Part shown: positions 43,073 to 52,530 of the stretch, piece by piece
Position numbering within the stretch: position 1 is the first letter of the stretch
Layout of the letters: each line of letters starts with the position of its first letter
Assembly (NCBI GenBank): GCA_964406135.1
Contig: CAYOQO010000003.1
Coordinates: 30,259 to 94,258, forward strand
Direction: 5' to 3'
DNA from: JACPFN01 sp964406135
GTDB taxonomy: Bacteria > Babelota > Babeliae > Babelales > Chromulinivoraceae
DNA: 64,000 nucleotides
Program-made: the position numbers and the translations under genes
Notes under the pieces: model-generated
The model's database searches: none
The model's input: the letters and a program-made list of their open reading frames with translations, nothing else
Told to the model about the DNA's origin: nothing

Positions 43073-44438
43073 AAATTTACCCATTCAGGATCAAACCATT
43101 GTTGCTTTGTGCACTCCTCATGGTGCTGGAGCTTTAGGGTTAATTCGCCTTTCTGGTCTTCATGCATTTGAAATTGCAGATAATTTCAGCAAAACTGCCA
43201 ACAAAAAAAGATTGATTGATCATGCAACACATACCATTTCATATGGCTGGATTATTGATGCACAAGGTGTGCATATTGATCAAGTTTTATTTTTTATCAT
43301 GCATGGACCAAAAACATTTACAGGTCAAAATGTGATTGAAATTACCTGTCACAATAACCCATTTTTAATTGAAAAAATTATTGATCGTGCCATTGCCTGT
43401 GGCGCTCGACTGGCGCATCGTGGTGAATTTACACAACGAGCAGTACAACTTGGAAAAATTGATTTGCTGCAAGCTGAAGCTTTAAACGATTTAATTCATG
43501 CACAAACTGCAGAATCATTAAAATACAGTTTGGCACAACTTGAAGGTAGCTTATCATCATGGGTTGCAGACATTGAAAATTCAGTTCTTGAAATTTTAGC
43601 TTTTTGTGAAGGAAGTTTTGAATTTTTAGATGAAGAAATGGAATTTTCTGGTGAAATTGCAGAAAAAGCGAAAGCACTAATCCACAAAATTGAAACATTC
43701 ATTCAAACATTTCCTAAACAACAATACATCAAAGAAGGCATTAAAATTGCACTGATCGGTTCAGTTAATGCTGGAAAATCATCATTATTTAATGCACTTT
43801 TGGAAAAAAATCGAGCAATTGTCACACCAATTCCTGGGACCACGCGCGACAGCATTGAAGCTGGAATTTTTCGAGATGGCCAATTTTTTACGTTGATTGA
43901 TACTGCAGGAATTCGAGAAACTGATGATATGATTGAGCAAGAAGGTATTGATCGATCTTTTGCTCAAGCTGCACATGCAGACATTATTTTACTGGTGATT
44001 GACAGCTCTGCTTCATGGTCAGAACAAACACAAGAATCTTATGAAAAAATATTAAAAAATTATGCATCCAAAATTATCGTCGTAGAAAATAAAACTGATT
44101 TGCAAAAAAACAATTTTAAATTTTCAGGAATTTCAGTTTGCACACAACAGCCAGAAACGATTAAAAACCTGTTTGTCGCCATTCAAGAAAAAACAAAAAA
44201 ATTAAAGGATGCTGACAACATTACTTGTCTTTTAAACAAACGACAACATGATCTTTTAGTTACTTTTTTATCAAATTTACAATCAATTGTGCCGATGGTT
44301 GATAAACGAAAAGTGGATTATGAATTAGTGGCTCATCAATTGCGTGAGGCTTTGCAACATTTAAGTGAAATGACCGGTCGCGGCATTAGCGAAAAAGCAT
44401 TTGATAAAGTGTTTGACACTTTTTGCGTTGGAAAATAA
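43053..44438 (+). CDS. mnmE: tRNA modification GTPase MnmE (TrmE)
   Basis: A 461-residue GTPase that, with MnmG, adds the carboxymethylaminomethyl-type group to wobble U34 of certain tRNAs. The N-terminal folate-binding domain (TIVALCTPHGAGALGLIRLSG) is followed by a helical domain into which the G domain is inserted: G1 GSVNAGKSS near 230, TPIPGTTRD, DTAGIRET and NKTD. It ends with the obligatory C-x-G-K motif (FCVGK). All motifs are intact. The start overlaps the Jag-N gene by 20 bp; no separate ribosome site is visible, so coupling is likely. Confidence 0.96.
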   Translation: MIHPNHKNLPIQDQTIVALCTPHGAGALGLIRLSGLHAFEIADNFSKTANKKRLIDHATHTISYGWIIDAQGVHIDQVLFFIMHGPKTFTGQNVIEITCHNNPFLIEKIIDRAIACGARLAHRGEFTQRAVQLGKIDLLQAEALNDLIHAQTAESLKYSLAQLEGSLSSWVADIENSVLEILAFCEGSFEFLDEEMEFSGEIAEKAKALIHKIETFIQTFPKQQYIKEGIKIALIGSVNAGKSSLFNALLEKNRAIVTPIPGTTRDSIEAGIFRDGQFFTLIDTAGIRETDDMIEQEGIDRSFAQAAHADIILLVIDSSASWSEQTQESYEKILKNYASKIIVVENKTDLQKNNFKFSGISVCTQQPETIKNLFVAIQEKTKKLKDADNITCLLNKRQHDLLVTFLSNLQSIVPMVDKRKVDYELVAHQLREALQHLSEMTGRGISEKAFDKVFDTFCVGK

Positions 44439-44469
44439 AAAAAGCTCCTGAAATTCAGGAGCTTTTTTT
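44437..44469. terminator. Bidirectional terminator between mnmE and the Pal-like gene
   Basis: GCTCCTG pairs with CAGGAGC around AAATT, flanked by seven A on the left and seven T on the right. It serves the convergent mnmE and 44488-45132 genes. Confidence 0.9.
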
Positions 44470-44487
44470 ATTGTAAGTTTTAAATTT

Positions 44488-45132
44488 TTACTGAGCATCA
44501 ATCGCGTAAATTTCAACACGACGGTTAACCCATTGCTCAGCTTTATTGCCACCCTTACGCACAGGCATTTCTTGACCACGTGGTGCAATTTTAATGTGCG
44601 ATGCGTCAATATCTGCCTCTGCAAATTTTTGTGCAACATAGCGAGCGCGACGTTCAGATAATGCTAAATTATAAATTGCAGAACCTGCTGAATGGCAAGC
44701 ATGACCTTCAATAACAATAATTTTACCTTGCTTAATCATTTTTTTTGCTTCTTCAATGTCATAATTTAAAGCACTATGTTGCGTTGCAGCAATCACGTCT
44801 TTATCAAAATCAAAATAAATTGTTTTAAATTGATGCTTGCTTTCTTCAGCATTCAAATTTTCCCAAGAGAATATTGGATTTTCTGCTGATTTTGAAACTG
44901 ATCGATCGCCTGCATGTTTTGAAATTTGATCATCAAGTGCAAATGATTTCATTGAGTCTGCATCCAAATCGAAAGCATCTGCTGATTGGTCAACAGTTTT
45001 TTTACCACGTTTTACTTTAGAAGATTTTGAAAAATGTGATTCAGTCTCAGATTTTTGATTTTTTTTACAACCAGCAAAAATCGTTAACAAGATTACTGAC
45101 AAAAATAGAAATTTTTTAGAATGCATTTGCAT
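44488..45132 (-). CDS. pal: Pal/OmpA-family peptidoglycan-associated lipoprotein
   Basis: A 214-residue predicted lipoprotein: the leader ends LLTIFAGC with the lipid cysteine near residue 22, followed by KKNQ. A charged linker leads to an OmpA C-terminal domain (residues about 95-212) with IYFDFDKDVI, IVIEGHACHSAG, LSERRARYVAQKF and NRRVEIYAI, including the asparagine-arginine-arginine-valine-glutamate block. It would tie the outer membrane to peptidoglycan. No tol genes are in the window. Both 45132 and 45126 can start it. Confidence 0.88.
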   Translation of the reverse strand: MQMHSKKFLFLSVILLTIFAGCKKNQKSETESHFSKSSKVKRGKKTVDQSADAFDLDADSMKSFALDDQISKHAGDRSVSKSAENPIFSWENLNAEESKHQFKTIYFDFDKDVIAATQHSALNYDIEEAKKMIKQGKIIVIEGHACHSAGSAIYNLALSERRARYVAQKFAEADIDASHIKIAPRGQEMPVRKGGNKAEQWVNRRVEIYAIDAQ

Positions 45133-45191
45133 GAGGTTTGGCCTTTTTTTATTTTTAATAAAAATTTTGCAGCTAGATGATTTTGAAGTTT

Positions 45192-45219
45192 ATTTTAGGC
45201 AACTTAAAGAAATTGTCAA
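45192..45219 (-). promoter_or_regulatory. Predicted sigma-70 promoter of the Pal-like gene
   Basis: On the minus strand a perfect TTGACA (45214-45219) and TAAAAT (45192-45197) are 16 bp apart, giving a leader of about 55 bases. Confidence 0.65.
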
Positions 45220-45374
45220 ACAAAATCAAGATATCAAGCTTTAGATCGAGGTTTTGATTTGCCGAGCTGTTTCATTTTTTAATTAAATTTGAAGAAAGTT
45301 TCGTTGTCTTAGGGAATGGTGTATACTAAAAAACATGGAGTAAAAATTTTAATATCTAAAAAAAATACAAGTGT

Positions 45375-46898
45375 ATGAAAAAAATTTTAATTAATCATAA
45401 TCCTTGGGAAATTCGAGTTGCCATTGTCCGTGACAATGTTCTTGAAAATTTATTCCTTGGTCAAACAACCGACACTGAACTTGAACGAGCATTTTTTAAG
45501 GGAAAAATTATTAAAGTTCTTCCTGGAATTCAAACTGCATTTGTTGATATTGGTCAAGAACGTGCCGGTTTTTTACATATTTCAGAAATTGATCATGATC
45601 TGGCAATTAATCGAATCATGAGTCCTGATCAAGTTGAAGAACTCAAAGATTTAGATGATGAACCAAAACCAAAAATGTCTTCTGAAAAATTGGATATTTC
45701 AAAAATTCTTCATGAAGGTGAAGATCTTTTAGTTCAAGTCAGCAAAGAGCCCGTTGATGAAAAAGGTGCAAAACTTAAAACATGTTTCACACTTCCTGGT
45801 CGTTTCATTGTTTTAACACCCAACATTGCGCGTATCGGTGTTTCTAAAAAAATTGAAGATCGTGCAGAACGAATACGACTTAAAGAAATCATTACCCAAC
45901 ATTTACCTGCTGGCATGGGCGCAGTTATTCGAACATCTGCAGAAGGTAAAAATGCTGATGAAATTCAAAAAGATTTAAGCTTTTTAATTTCTGATTGGAA
46001 TCAAATTTTAACTTCTTATGCAACGATTGCACCAAAATCAAAAATTTATGAAGACGTCAATATTGCACTCCAAGTAATTCGGGATCATCTTGATGGTGAT
46101 ATTGATGAAATTGTAACTGACAGCAAACAAAATCATGATGATATTTACAAATATTTAAGCAAAGTTGCACCTGAATTTAAATACAAAGTAAAGCTGTTAA
46201 CAGATACCAGCGATCTTTTTGAACGTTACAACATCGATCAACAAATCAAAGAAGCTTTAGAAAAAAAAGTTATTTTAAAATCTGGTGGTTCAATTGTTAT
46301 TGAAACAACAGAGGCTTTAACAGTCATTGATGTCAATACCGGTAAATTTACCGGAAAAGGCAACCTGGAAGACACCATTTTAAAAACAAACCTTGAAGCT
46401 GCTCGAGAAATTGTACTGCAACTCAAACTTCGAAACATTGGCGGACTGATTGTCATAGATTTTATTGATATGAATAATCAAAAAAATCGATTAAAACTGG
46501 TTACCTATTTTGAACAAACACTTAAAGAGCTAGATAAATTTCAATCCGTTGTTTTACAAGTATCTGAATTTGGCATTGTTCAAATGACACGAAAACGTTC
46601 TGGCAAAACTTTGATGCGACAACTGACTGATTTATGTCATTGTTGTTCAGGGCTTGGTCGTTTACCTTCAGTACGCGCAGAAAGCTATAAAATTTTGCGA
46701 ACACTCAAAACAAATTTACAACAAAAAAAATACTCTAAAAAACAGTTATTTTTTGAAGTTAATCAAGCAGTTTTTGAATTTGTTTCAAGCATCGAATTTA
46801 ATTCAGTTTTGGAACTTGAACGTGAATTTAACTGCACAATCACCTTGGTAAGCAACAATCAAATTGATCGTCATACTTTTAAAATTAAAGAAATTTAA
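45375..46898 (+). CDS. rng: Ribonuclease G/E family endoribonuclease
   Basis: A 507-residue enzyme that cuts single-stranded RNA, for example in rRNA maturation and mRNA decay. An S1 domain lies near residues 35-130 (ARGKIIKVLPGIQTAFVDIG-like, with GFLHISEID), and the catalytic DNase I-like domain has VIDVNTGKFTGK near 318 and GGLIVIDFIDM near 355, both with metal-binding aspartates. The zinc-link is LCHCCSGLGR near 425, supplying the CxxC used for dimer joining. The long RNase E scaffold tail is absent, so RNase G type. Weak ribosome site; TATACT at 45322 may be a -10. Confidence 0.93.
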   Translation: MKKILINHNPWEIRVAIVRDNVLENLFLGQTTDTELERAFFKGKIIKVLPGIQTAFVDIGQERAGFLHISEIDHDLAINRIMSPDQVEELKDLDDEPKPKMSSEKLDISKILHEGEDLLVQVSKEPVDEKGAKLKTCFTLPGRFIVLTPNIARIGVSKKIEDRAERIRLKEIITQHLPAGMGAVIRTSAEGKNADEIQKDLSFLISDWNQILTSYATIAPKSKIYEDVNIALQVIRDHLDGDIDEIVTDSKQNHDDIYKYLSKVAPEFKYKVKLLTDTSDLFERYNIDQQIKEALEKKVILKSGGSIVIETTEALTVIDVNTGKFTGKGNLEDTILKTNLEAAREIVLQLKLRNIGGLIVIDFIDMNNQKNRLKLVTYFEQTLKELDKFQSVVLQVSEFGIVQMTRKRSGKTLMRQLTDLCHCCSGLGRLPSVRAESYKILRTLKTNLQQKKYSKKQLFFEVNQAVFEFVSSIEFNSVLELEREFNCTITLVSNNQIDRHTFKIKEI

Positions 46899-46941
46899 AA
46901 AATTAAACTTTTGATGCATTCAACATCTTTAAAGGAATCTG

Positions 46942-48414
46942 ATGGAAGAAAAAACAACCATTGAGCGTGGCACACTAGAAAAATATCCTGATTATCGCAT
47001 GGATATCGGTATTGAAGTTCATGTTCAGCTCAAAACAAAAAGCAAAATTTTTTGTTCATGCTCAAATGAACTTTCTGATCAACAAAATAAAAATATTTGC
47101 CAAATTTGTGCAGGATATCCTGGTGTATTGCCGGTGCTGAATCATCAAGTTGTTGAATATGCAATTATGGCGGGACTTGGGACCAATTGTGAAATTTCGC
47201 TCAACTCAGAATTTGATCGTAAACATTATTTTTATCCAGATCTTCCAAAAAATTATCAAATCACCCAAAATAATTTTCCTATTTGCAAAAACGGTTATGT
47301 CATGATCAGGCTGGATGATGGCAGTGAAAAAAAAATTCGCATCAACCGTATTCACATTGAAGAAGATGCAGGAAAAAATACTCATTCAGATTTAACCGGT
47401 GAAAGTTATGTTGATTTAAATCGTACTGGCACTCCACTAATCGAAATTGTAACGGAACCTGATCTTGAAAATGCTGCTGAAGCCAAAGCATACTTAAAAG
47501 CTTTACGCTTAATTGCTCAGTATGCAGGAATTAGTGATTGCAACATGGAAGAAGGTTCATTTCGAGCAGACACTAATTTATCAGTTCGTAAAAAAAATTC
47601 TGAAAAACTTGGAACTCGCTGCGAATTAAAAAATATTAATTCATTTAAATTTATTGCAGATGCTATTGAGTATGAATCAGAACGTCAAATTTTAGCACTT
47701 GAATCTGGTGAAAAAATTCGCCAAGAAACCAGATTATGGGACAATAAAAATCGTAAAAGTTTGGCTATGCGCTCAAAAGAAGATTTAGCTGATTATCGTT
47801 ATTGCACAGATCCTGATTTGGCACTTGTTCAAGTAACTTCTCAACATATTGCATCAGTCAAAGAAAATATGCCTGAAATGCCATATGCAAAATTTCATCG
47901 TTACATGAAAGATTGGAACTTATCAGCCTATGAAGCTGATGTCATTGTCTCAGAATTTTCATTCACTGTTTATTTTGAACAAGCAATGAATATCTACCCT
48001 AAAAAATCAATCGTAAATTGGTTTTTGCGCGATGTCATTGGACTGACCAATGAACAAAAAATTGAACTGAAAGATTGTAAAATTACGCCAGAAAAATTAG
48101 CACAAATTGTTCAAATGGTTGATGAAGGTTTAATCAATAATGCTGGAGCAAAAGAAATATTTGAAGTTGTTGCAACAACAGGCGCACATCCACAAGAAGT
48201 TGTAGAACAAAAAGGACTCAAACAAATCGGCTCTGTGGACGAACTTGAAAAAATTGTACTCAAAGTTTTGCAGGAAAATTCAGCACTCATTGAACAATAC
48301 AAAGCAGGAAAACAAAATGTTTTTGGATTTTTTGTAGGTGCTTGCATGAAAGCATCAGGTGGCAAAGGTAACCCAAAAATTATGCAAGAACTTTTGAAAA
48401 AACATTTAAATTAA
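46942..48414 (+). CDS. gatB: Asp-tRNA(Asn)/Glu-tRNA(Gln) amidotransferase subunit B
   Basis: A 490-residue kinase/tRNA-binding subunit that activates misacylated Glu-tRNA(Gln) or Asp-tRNA(Asn) for amidation. The cradle domain starts DIGIEVHVQLKTKSKIFCSC, with a zinc-type CxC...CxxC set (FCSCSN, ICQICAG), the signature DLNRTGTPLIEIVTEPD near 150-166, and the C-terminal YqeY-like tail ending KGNPKIMQELLKKHL. It implies the indirect route for Gln or Asn tRNA; gatA and gatC are not in the window. AAAGGA precedes the ATG; it follows rng by 43 bp. Confidence 0.97.
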   Translation: MEEKTTIERGTLEKYPDYRMDIGIEVHVQLKTKSKIFCSCSNELSDQQNKNICQICAGYPGVLPVLNHQVVEYAIMAGLGTNCEISLNSEFDRKHYFYPDLPKNYQITQNNFPICKNGYVMIRLDDGSEKKIRINRIHIEEDAGKNTHSDLTGESYVDLNRTGTPLIEIVTEPDLENAAEAKAYLKALRLIAQYAGISDCNMEEGSFRADTNLSVRKKNSEKLGTRCELKNINSFKFIADAIEYESERQILALESGEKIRQETRLWDNKNRKSLAMRSKEDLADYRYCTDPDLALVQVTSQHIASVKENMPEMPYAKFHRYMKDWNLSAYEADVIVSEFSFTVYFEQAMNIYPKKSIVNWFLRDVIGLTNEQKIELKDCKITPEKLAQIVQMVDEGLINNAGAKEIFEVVATTGAHPQEVVEQKGLKQIGSVDELEKIVLKVLQENSALIEQYKAGKQNVFGFFVGACMKASGGKGNPKIMQELLKKHLN

Positions 48415-48419
48415 AATTT

Positions 48420-49016
48420 TTATTTTTTTAAAAAATCATGATTAATAACTACCCAATCATTTACAGGCGATGTTACTGAATCAAACGTTTCGCTTGATTC
48501 AGTACGATAAAACTGTCCTGAAGATACCATATTAAGAATTTCTTGTTCAGCTTCATCTACTTCTGATTTTGGTGTAGAAGATTTTGACCTTACACTCGTA
48601 TTTTGTGCAGCTTCCAATCCTTGCAGACGTTCAAGTCTTTCTTGCTCAACTTTTTCTTGATGTTTAAGTTCGTCTGAAACATTACGAGGGAGAGGCAATC
48701 GATTTTGAGGCTGGGTATGCACTTCAAAGCACACTCCTGTAACCAGGCACATAAAAAAAGCTAGAGCACAATCAATTCCTGTTAATTGAACTCTTGGCTC
48801 CTCCGATGGAATTAAAATTACGGTAGATCTTGATTCATTCCGACTAATTCTTTCTGGTACTTGAAAATCCTCATAGCCATCTAATTTATCTAATTCTAAA
48901 GACAAATTATCTGCAAACAGATCCAATTTATTTTTAAATGCCTGCAACATTGAAAAGTTTTGGGAATGAATCGATAATGTAAGCATCGTTACCATCAATA
49001 ATTTTTTTTTGCTCAT
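48420..49016 (-). CDS. Hypothetical exported or membrane protein, acidic C-terminus
   Basis: A 198-residue protein with an N-terminal hydrophobic leader (MSKKKLLMVTMLTLSIHSQN), a second hydrophobic segment near residues 80-100 (CALAFFMCLVTGVCF), then a charged helical region and a Ser/Thr/Glu-rich tail ending DWVVINHDF. The tail element has an acidic residue before an aromatic-x-x-hydrophobic motif, also seen in the next gene. No family is known. AAGGAAATGAA precedes the ATG. It converges with gatB, six bases from its stop. Confidence 0.5.
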   Translation of the reverse strand: MSKKKLLMVTMLTLSIHSQNFSMLQAFKNKLDLFADNLSLELDKLDGYEDFQVPERISRNESRSTVILIPSEEPRVQLTGIDCALAFFMCLVTGVCFEVHTQPQNRLPLPRNVSDELKHQEKVEQERLERLQGLEAAQNTSVRSKSSTPKSEVDEAEQEILNMVSSGQFYRTESSETFDSVTSPVNDWVVINHDFLKK

Positions 49017-49124
49017 TTCATTTCCTTAATTTCAAAAACCATCAAATATTCATGCGCAATAAACTTACAAATACACAAAAAATATCAAGTTTAATTTGAT
49101 TTTTTAGAAATTTTACGACATTGT

Positions 49125-49712
49125 TTAATCTTCTTGATTTGATGGCAATAACTCAAAAGAACCTTCACAATCATCACATTTTCGTAAGCTTTGTCTAGAA
49201 TCAAGCAGTAATTTAAAAACAGTATCTGTAGAATCTACAGTATCGATAGATGATGATTTTATTATTTCAAAATCATCCAAACTTGCTTCTTTCGTCTGTG
49301 CGTGTGGTAATGGTGGAGTTCTTGTGTCATTACAACGATCAACAATAACAAACTCTTGCTGTTCATTTTCCCTATTTTTTGATCTATTGCAAACTGTCAA
49401 AGCTATTGATCTTGCAGGCAATGGCAAAGAATTTTCATGAAAAGATTCTATTTTGTTATATTCGTCATCCAATGATATATGCAAATTTTGAGGGAAAACT
49501 ATTAATTCTATGGGCGATGACACAGAGTCTACCATAGCAGTTGTTATTTCTTGCCGAACATTATTTTGCAAAACTTCACTTAAAAATCGATTTTTTTGTG
49601 ATTCTCTTTTTAAAAAAAACAGACAACAGCAACACTTAAGCCAATTCACGCTATAATTGCATGTTGAAGTTGCTAAAAAAATAATCGCAATAAACCCTTT
49701 CATTTTTTTCAC
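49125..49712 (-). CDS. Hypothetical exported or membrane-attached protein with Cys cluster
   Basis: A 195-residue protein with a hydrophobic N-terminus and directly after it WLKCCCCLFFLKRE, four adjacent cysteines next to a basic patch. The remaining 150 residues are acidic and Ser/Thr-rich, probably disordered, and contain EFVIVD, DDFEIIKS and GSFELLPS elements. A C-terminal CDDC pair is present. GTG 49712 is favoured by AAGGATTTT just upstream; ATG 49703 is the alternative. Function unknown. Confidence 0.5.
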   Translation of the reverse strand: MKKMKGFIAIIFLATSTCNYSVNWLKCCCCLFFLKRESQKNRFLSEVLQNNVRQEITTAMVDSVSSPIELIVFPQNLHISLDDEYNKIESFHENSLPLPARSIALTVCNRSKNRENEQQEFVIVDRCNDTRTPPLPHAQTKEASLDDFEIIKSSSIDTVDSTDTVFKLLLDSRQSLRKCDDCEGSFELLPSNQED

Positions 49713-49749
49713 AAAATCCTTTTATATGAGGCTTTGGCCTGTTATTTTA

Positions 49750-50646
49750 CTATTCTTTAATATTTTTAAATTTTTTTCTATTTTTTTTATCTTTAAGCAC
49801 GACAGGAACTGATGCTGCTTTGGTGGTAGAAGTTACCGCAAGAGGATTTTTCTCAACATTTATTACTTTTTTTGATTTTTTAATACCAAAATTTATTTTC
49901 TTATAATCTTTGTCCATTGCTTTTTTATCAAGTGTCCATATTGTACCATCCTGACTGGTAATATAAATTGCATCAGTTACTCCTGGCATCCAAGCAGAAC
50001 CTTGATATTCAACCAATACCGGTTGCCCACTCATCAAAAGATGTGAAACTCCTTCAACAAATGATTGTGGTGGAAGATTATGCACGGTATATTCCTGCAA
50101 TGTCTGTGCCACTTTATTTTGAGTAATCGGTTGCAATTCATGAGCTGTTTTTAAAGTATGTAATTTATAATGAATTTGGCCATTTTCAGTTTTATATTTT
50201 GTTTTCCAACCAGTCCATGAAGCTTTATATTTTGATTTATTTTTTACGGTAATAACTCCAACAACTTGAGATGCCAATACTTCTGGTTGAACAAATGGCT
50301 TAACAGCAACAGCAGGAGCTGTAACCACAGGCGCTACTGCCACGGTCTTTGCTACAACAGGCGCTGGTACAGTTTTTGGCATAACTTTGGCTACTGCTGG
50401 ATTGACCGGAATTACGGGTACAGATTTTGCAACAATTGCTTTTGGTATAATTGGTTTTGGCGGAATCACTTTTGGCGCAATTTCTTTTGATTCTATAACA
50501 GAAGCTTGAGGAATAACCGGTTTTACTGGAATAGGCGCTGCAACCGGAGTAGATTTTATTGGCGATGGACCATCAGGCATTTTTGGCACAGCAATCAACT
50601 CTAATGATCCAAACAAAAAAATTATTCCTATATTCAAAATTTTCAT
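49750..50646 (-). CDS. Exported protein with long Pro/Val/Ala/Lys-rich region
   Basis: A 298-residue protein with the leader MKILNIGIIFLFGSLELIA. Residues about 25-130 are a low-complexity stretch of repeated P-x-x-x-V/A/I-K units (for example KVIPPKPIIPKAIVAKS), typical of a wall-spanning stalk as in TonB-like proteins. The C-terminal 150 residues look folded and basic (KYKASWTGWKTKYKT, VEGVSHLLMSGQPVLVEY). ATG 50646 is chosen for its GAGGG site. I do not recognise the C-terminal domain; a periplasm-spanning role is inference. Confidence 0.6.
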   Translation of the reverse strand: MKILNIGIIFLFGSLELIAVPKMPDGPSPIKSTPVAAPIPVKPVIPQASVIESKEIAPKVIPPKPIIPKAIVAKSVPVIPVNPAVAKVMPKTVPAPVVAKTVAVAPVVTAPAVAVKPFVQPEVLASQVVGVITVKNKSKYKASWTGWKTKYKTENGQIHYKLHTLKTAHELQPITQNKVAQTLQEYTVHNLPPQSFVEGVSHLLMSGQPVLVEYQGSAWMPGVTDAIYITSQDGTIWTLDKKAMDKDYKKINFGIKKSKKVINVEKNPLAVTSTTKAASVPVVLKDKKNRKKFKNIKE

Positions 50647-50678
50647 ACAACCCTCTTTTTTCAATTAAAAAGATATTT

Positions 50679-51440
50679 TCAATTTTTCATAAAAAAATTA
50701 AAATGCTTGCGAATCAACAAGCATAAATTTTTCATAACTTCATCAAATTTCTGTTCTGGATTTTCATGAAATTTTAGTAACTCACAGTAGGCTGCGCTAT
50801 CATTTTTGCACAACAACAACATTTGCTCCAACGTAATTTGCTCCTTAAGCACTGTATAAAATTTTTCTTCCATATCTGCAGCATTGACATCTATACACAA
50901 TTTATAAATTCCTTGAATACTACTACGCAACAATTCAGTGCTCAAAATTTCCAATTCCTGCATAGAATATCCCGTATGTTCGATAATTTTTGCTAAAAAA
51001 TCTTGCTCGTTAAATGAATTTTTTTTGAAAGTATCCAACTTTTTCATGGTATTTTTCAAAGCAAAAATGCAAAGCATATAGCGACTCATCGTTTGAGAAA
51101 ATAAAAAAAATTCTACAGTTTGATCAATTTGGCGATATTTTAAAACTGAATCAATAACACAATTTCCTAAAAAATAACTCAATAAACAAAAAATTACCGG
51201 ATAGGTTTCAATGATTTCAAACATTTTTTTTTGATTACAATACAATGTCAACGCTATAAGACTTGGAATAACAATCAGCCGGCATTTTGAAGTAATTGCT
51301 TGCAATCGCAAATCTTTCACAACAAGCCCAGCATTATACACAAAGGTCATATTTTCTGACTTTGCATGCACAATGACTGCAAACAAGCACAAACTTATCG
51401 CAGGTAAATTAAGGCAAAATCGATTTTTTTTAAATTCCAT
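50679..51440 (-). CDS. Hypothetical membrane protein with helical C-terminus
   Basis: A 253-residue protein. Hydrophobic segments at about residues 10-25, 45-65 and 75-95 may be a leader and two membrane helices; the rest is helical and charged (LAKIIEHTGYSMQELEILST). Three ATG codons in a row begin the frame; the third (51440) has the best distance to AAGGAA. No family is recognised. It lies 32 bp before the Pro-rich protein gene, so the two are likely co-transcribed. Confidence 0.5.
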   Translation of the reverse strand: MEFKKNRFCLNLPAISLCLFAVIVHAKSENMTFVYNAGLVVKDLRLQAITSKCRLIVIPSLIALTLYCNQKKMFEIIETYPVIFCLLSYFLGNCVIDSVLKYRQIDQTVEFFLFSQTMSRYMLCIFALKNTMKKLDTFKKNSFNEQDFLAKIIEHTGYSMQELEILSTELLRSSIQGIYKLCIDVNAADMEEKFYTVLKEQITLEQMLLLCKNDSAAYCELLKFHENPEQKFDEVMKNLCLLIRKHFNFFMKN

Positions 51441-51536
51441 CATCATTTCCTTGAATAAACAACGTCAAGAAACGATACAGTTTAAAACAATTGGTCATCT
51501 AAAGATATCATGACTTAAAAATCGGAAGATAGATCT

Positions 51537-52016
51537 ATGGGTAAAATAGCTATCAAGCAGCAACTGAATCTTACTTTTTTTACATTATTTTGCACATTGT
51601 TGCAGTCAGATGCCATGTTAGTGCAAAATTTTTTAAAAATTAAAGAAGAAGACACTCAAGAACAGAGCATCAACAAAGATGAACAACTTCTCATCGATTT
51701 AAGTGATGTTGTTGGTGATTTTTACAAAAAAATTATTGAAACAACCATGCTCTATTTTTTCGGAATGCTTAAAAATTCAGATCAATTTCACCATCAATTA
51801 CTTCTTGAAACAAGCAAACATGCTTTAATGGCAAGCAAAATTTTTGCTCAATATGTATCAACCACCTTACAAGATCCAAAAATTTCCTGGAAAATAAAAA
51901 TAAAACGTTGTGCATACCTGAGCAGTTTTTTAGTTATTATTATCATGTGTGTGAAAGAATTTTACGATCCAAATGCTCCAGCATCAGACTTACCTGAAAA
52001 AATAATGCTTCATTGA
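51537..52016 (+). CDS. Hypothetical protein with possible anchor helices
   Basis: A 159-residue protein. The N-terminus has a hydrophobic leader (LNLTFFTLFCTLLQSDA), the middle is helical, and a second hydrophobic segment lies near residues 130-145 (CAYLSSFLVIIIMCV). GGAAGATAGATCT precedes the ATG. It is divergent from the 50679-51440 gene, which has a similar length and layout (leader, helices, membrane segment), so a functional pair is conceivable but unproved. Confidence 0.5.
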   Translation: MGKIAIKQQLNLTFFTLFCTLLQSDAMLVQNFLKIKEEDTQEQSINKDEQLLIDLSDVVGDFYKKIIETTMLYFFGMLKNSDQFHHQLLLETSKHALMASKIFAQYVSTTLQDPKISWKIKIKRCAYLSSFLVIIIMCVKEFYDPNAPASDLPEKIMLH

Positions 52017-52123
52017 ACATAATTTTTTAAAATCATCACAAAAAATTAAAAATCACAAACATCGACAATGAGATTCAAATTAAAAACATTTTTAACGTTG
52101 CCCTACCCATTCCGACAGGAAAC

Positions 52124-52151
52124 TTGTTTTACGCAAGATCCTTGCTATAAT
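52124..52151 (+). promoter_or_regulatory. Predicted extended -10 promoter for secG-mla genes
   Basis: TTGTTT (52124-52129) and TATAAT (52146-52151) are 16 bp apart, with TGC directly before the -10. It lies 38 bp before the secG start. Confidence 0.7.
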
Positions 52152-52188
52152 TTTTATAAATATTTATTTAGCATGACGGAGATTGTCA

Positions 52189-52500
52189 ATGTTTATCCTT
52201 TCTCTTTTTACAGTTCTGTACAGCTTTTTATGTTTGTTCATTATTCTTTTAGTACTCATGCAACGTGGCAAAGGAAACATGGGTATGGGAAATATTGGTG
52301 GCGGCAATCAAGCAATTTTTGGCAGCTCTGGCGGTCAAGATATCTTTCAAAAAATTACCTGGGTTTGTTTAATTTTACTTCTTGGCGGATCTTTAGTGTT
52401 AGCAATTTTACGCGGTAAACAAGGCGCAGGATCATATCAATCTCGCAGCGCACGCACATCAATGCCAATTTCTCAAGATCAATTTCCTGATGAGCTATAA
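52189..52500 (+). CDS. secG: Protein translocase subunit SecG
   Basis: A 103-residue accessory subunit of SecYEG. Two membrane helices (about residues 2-24 and 54-74) flank the conserved loop LMQRGKGNMGMGN...GGNQAIFGSSGG, which matches the family LxQ-x-GKG...FG pattern. The C-terminus is polar. The ATG at 52189 is chosen with CGGAG upstream; a TTG at 52183 is the alternative. It is followed 30 bp on by mlaE and makes, with secA, a second sign of a full Sec pathway. Confidence 0.88.
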   Translation: MFILSLFTVLYSFLCLFIILLVLMQRGKGNMGMGNIGGGNQAIFGSSGGQDIFQKITWVCLILLLGGSLVLAILRGKQGAGSYQSRSARTSMPISQDQFPDEL

Positions 52501-52530
52501 CGATTTTTCAAAATCGTAGAAAAGGAGCAC

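Noticed and set aside
45304..45327. TTGTCT and TATACT as a promoter for rng
   Set aside because: The spacing is only 12 bp, too short for sigma-70; the -10 alone may be used but is not claimed.
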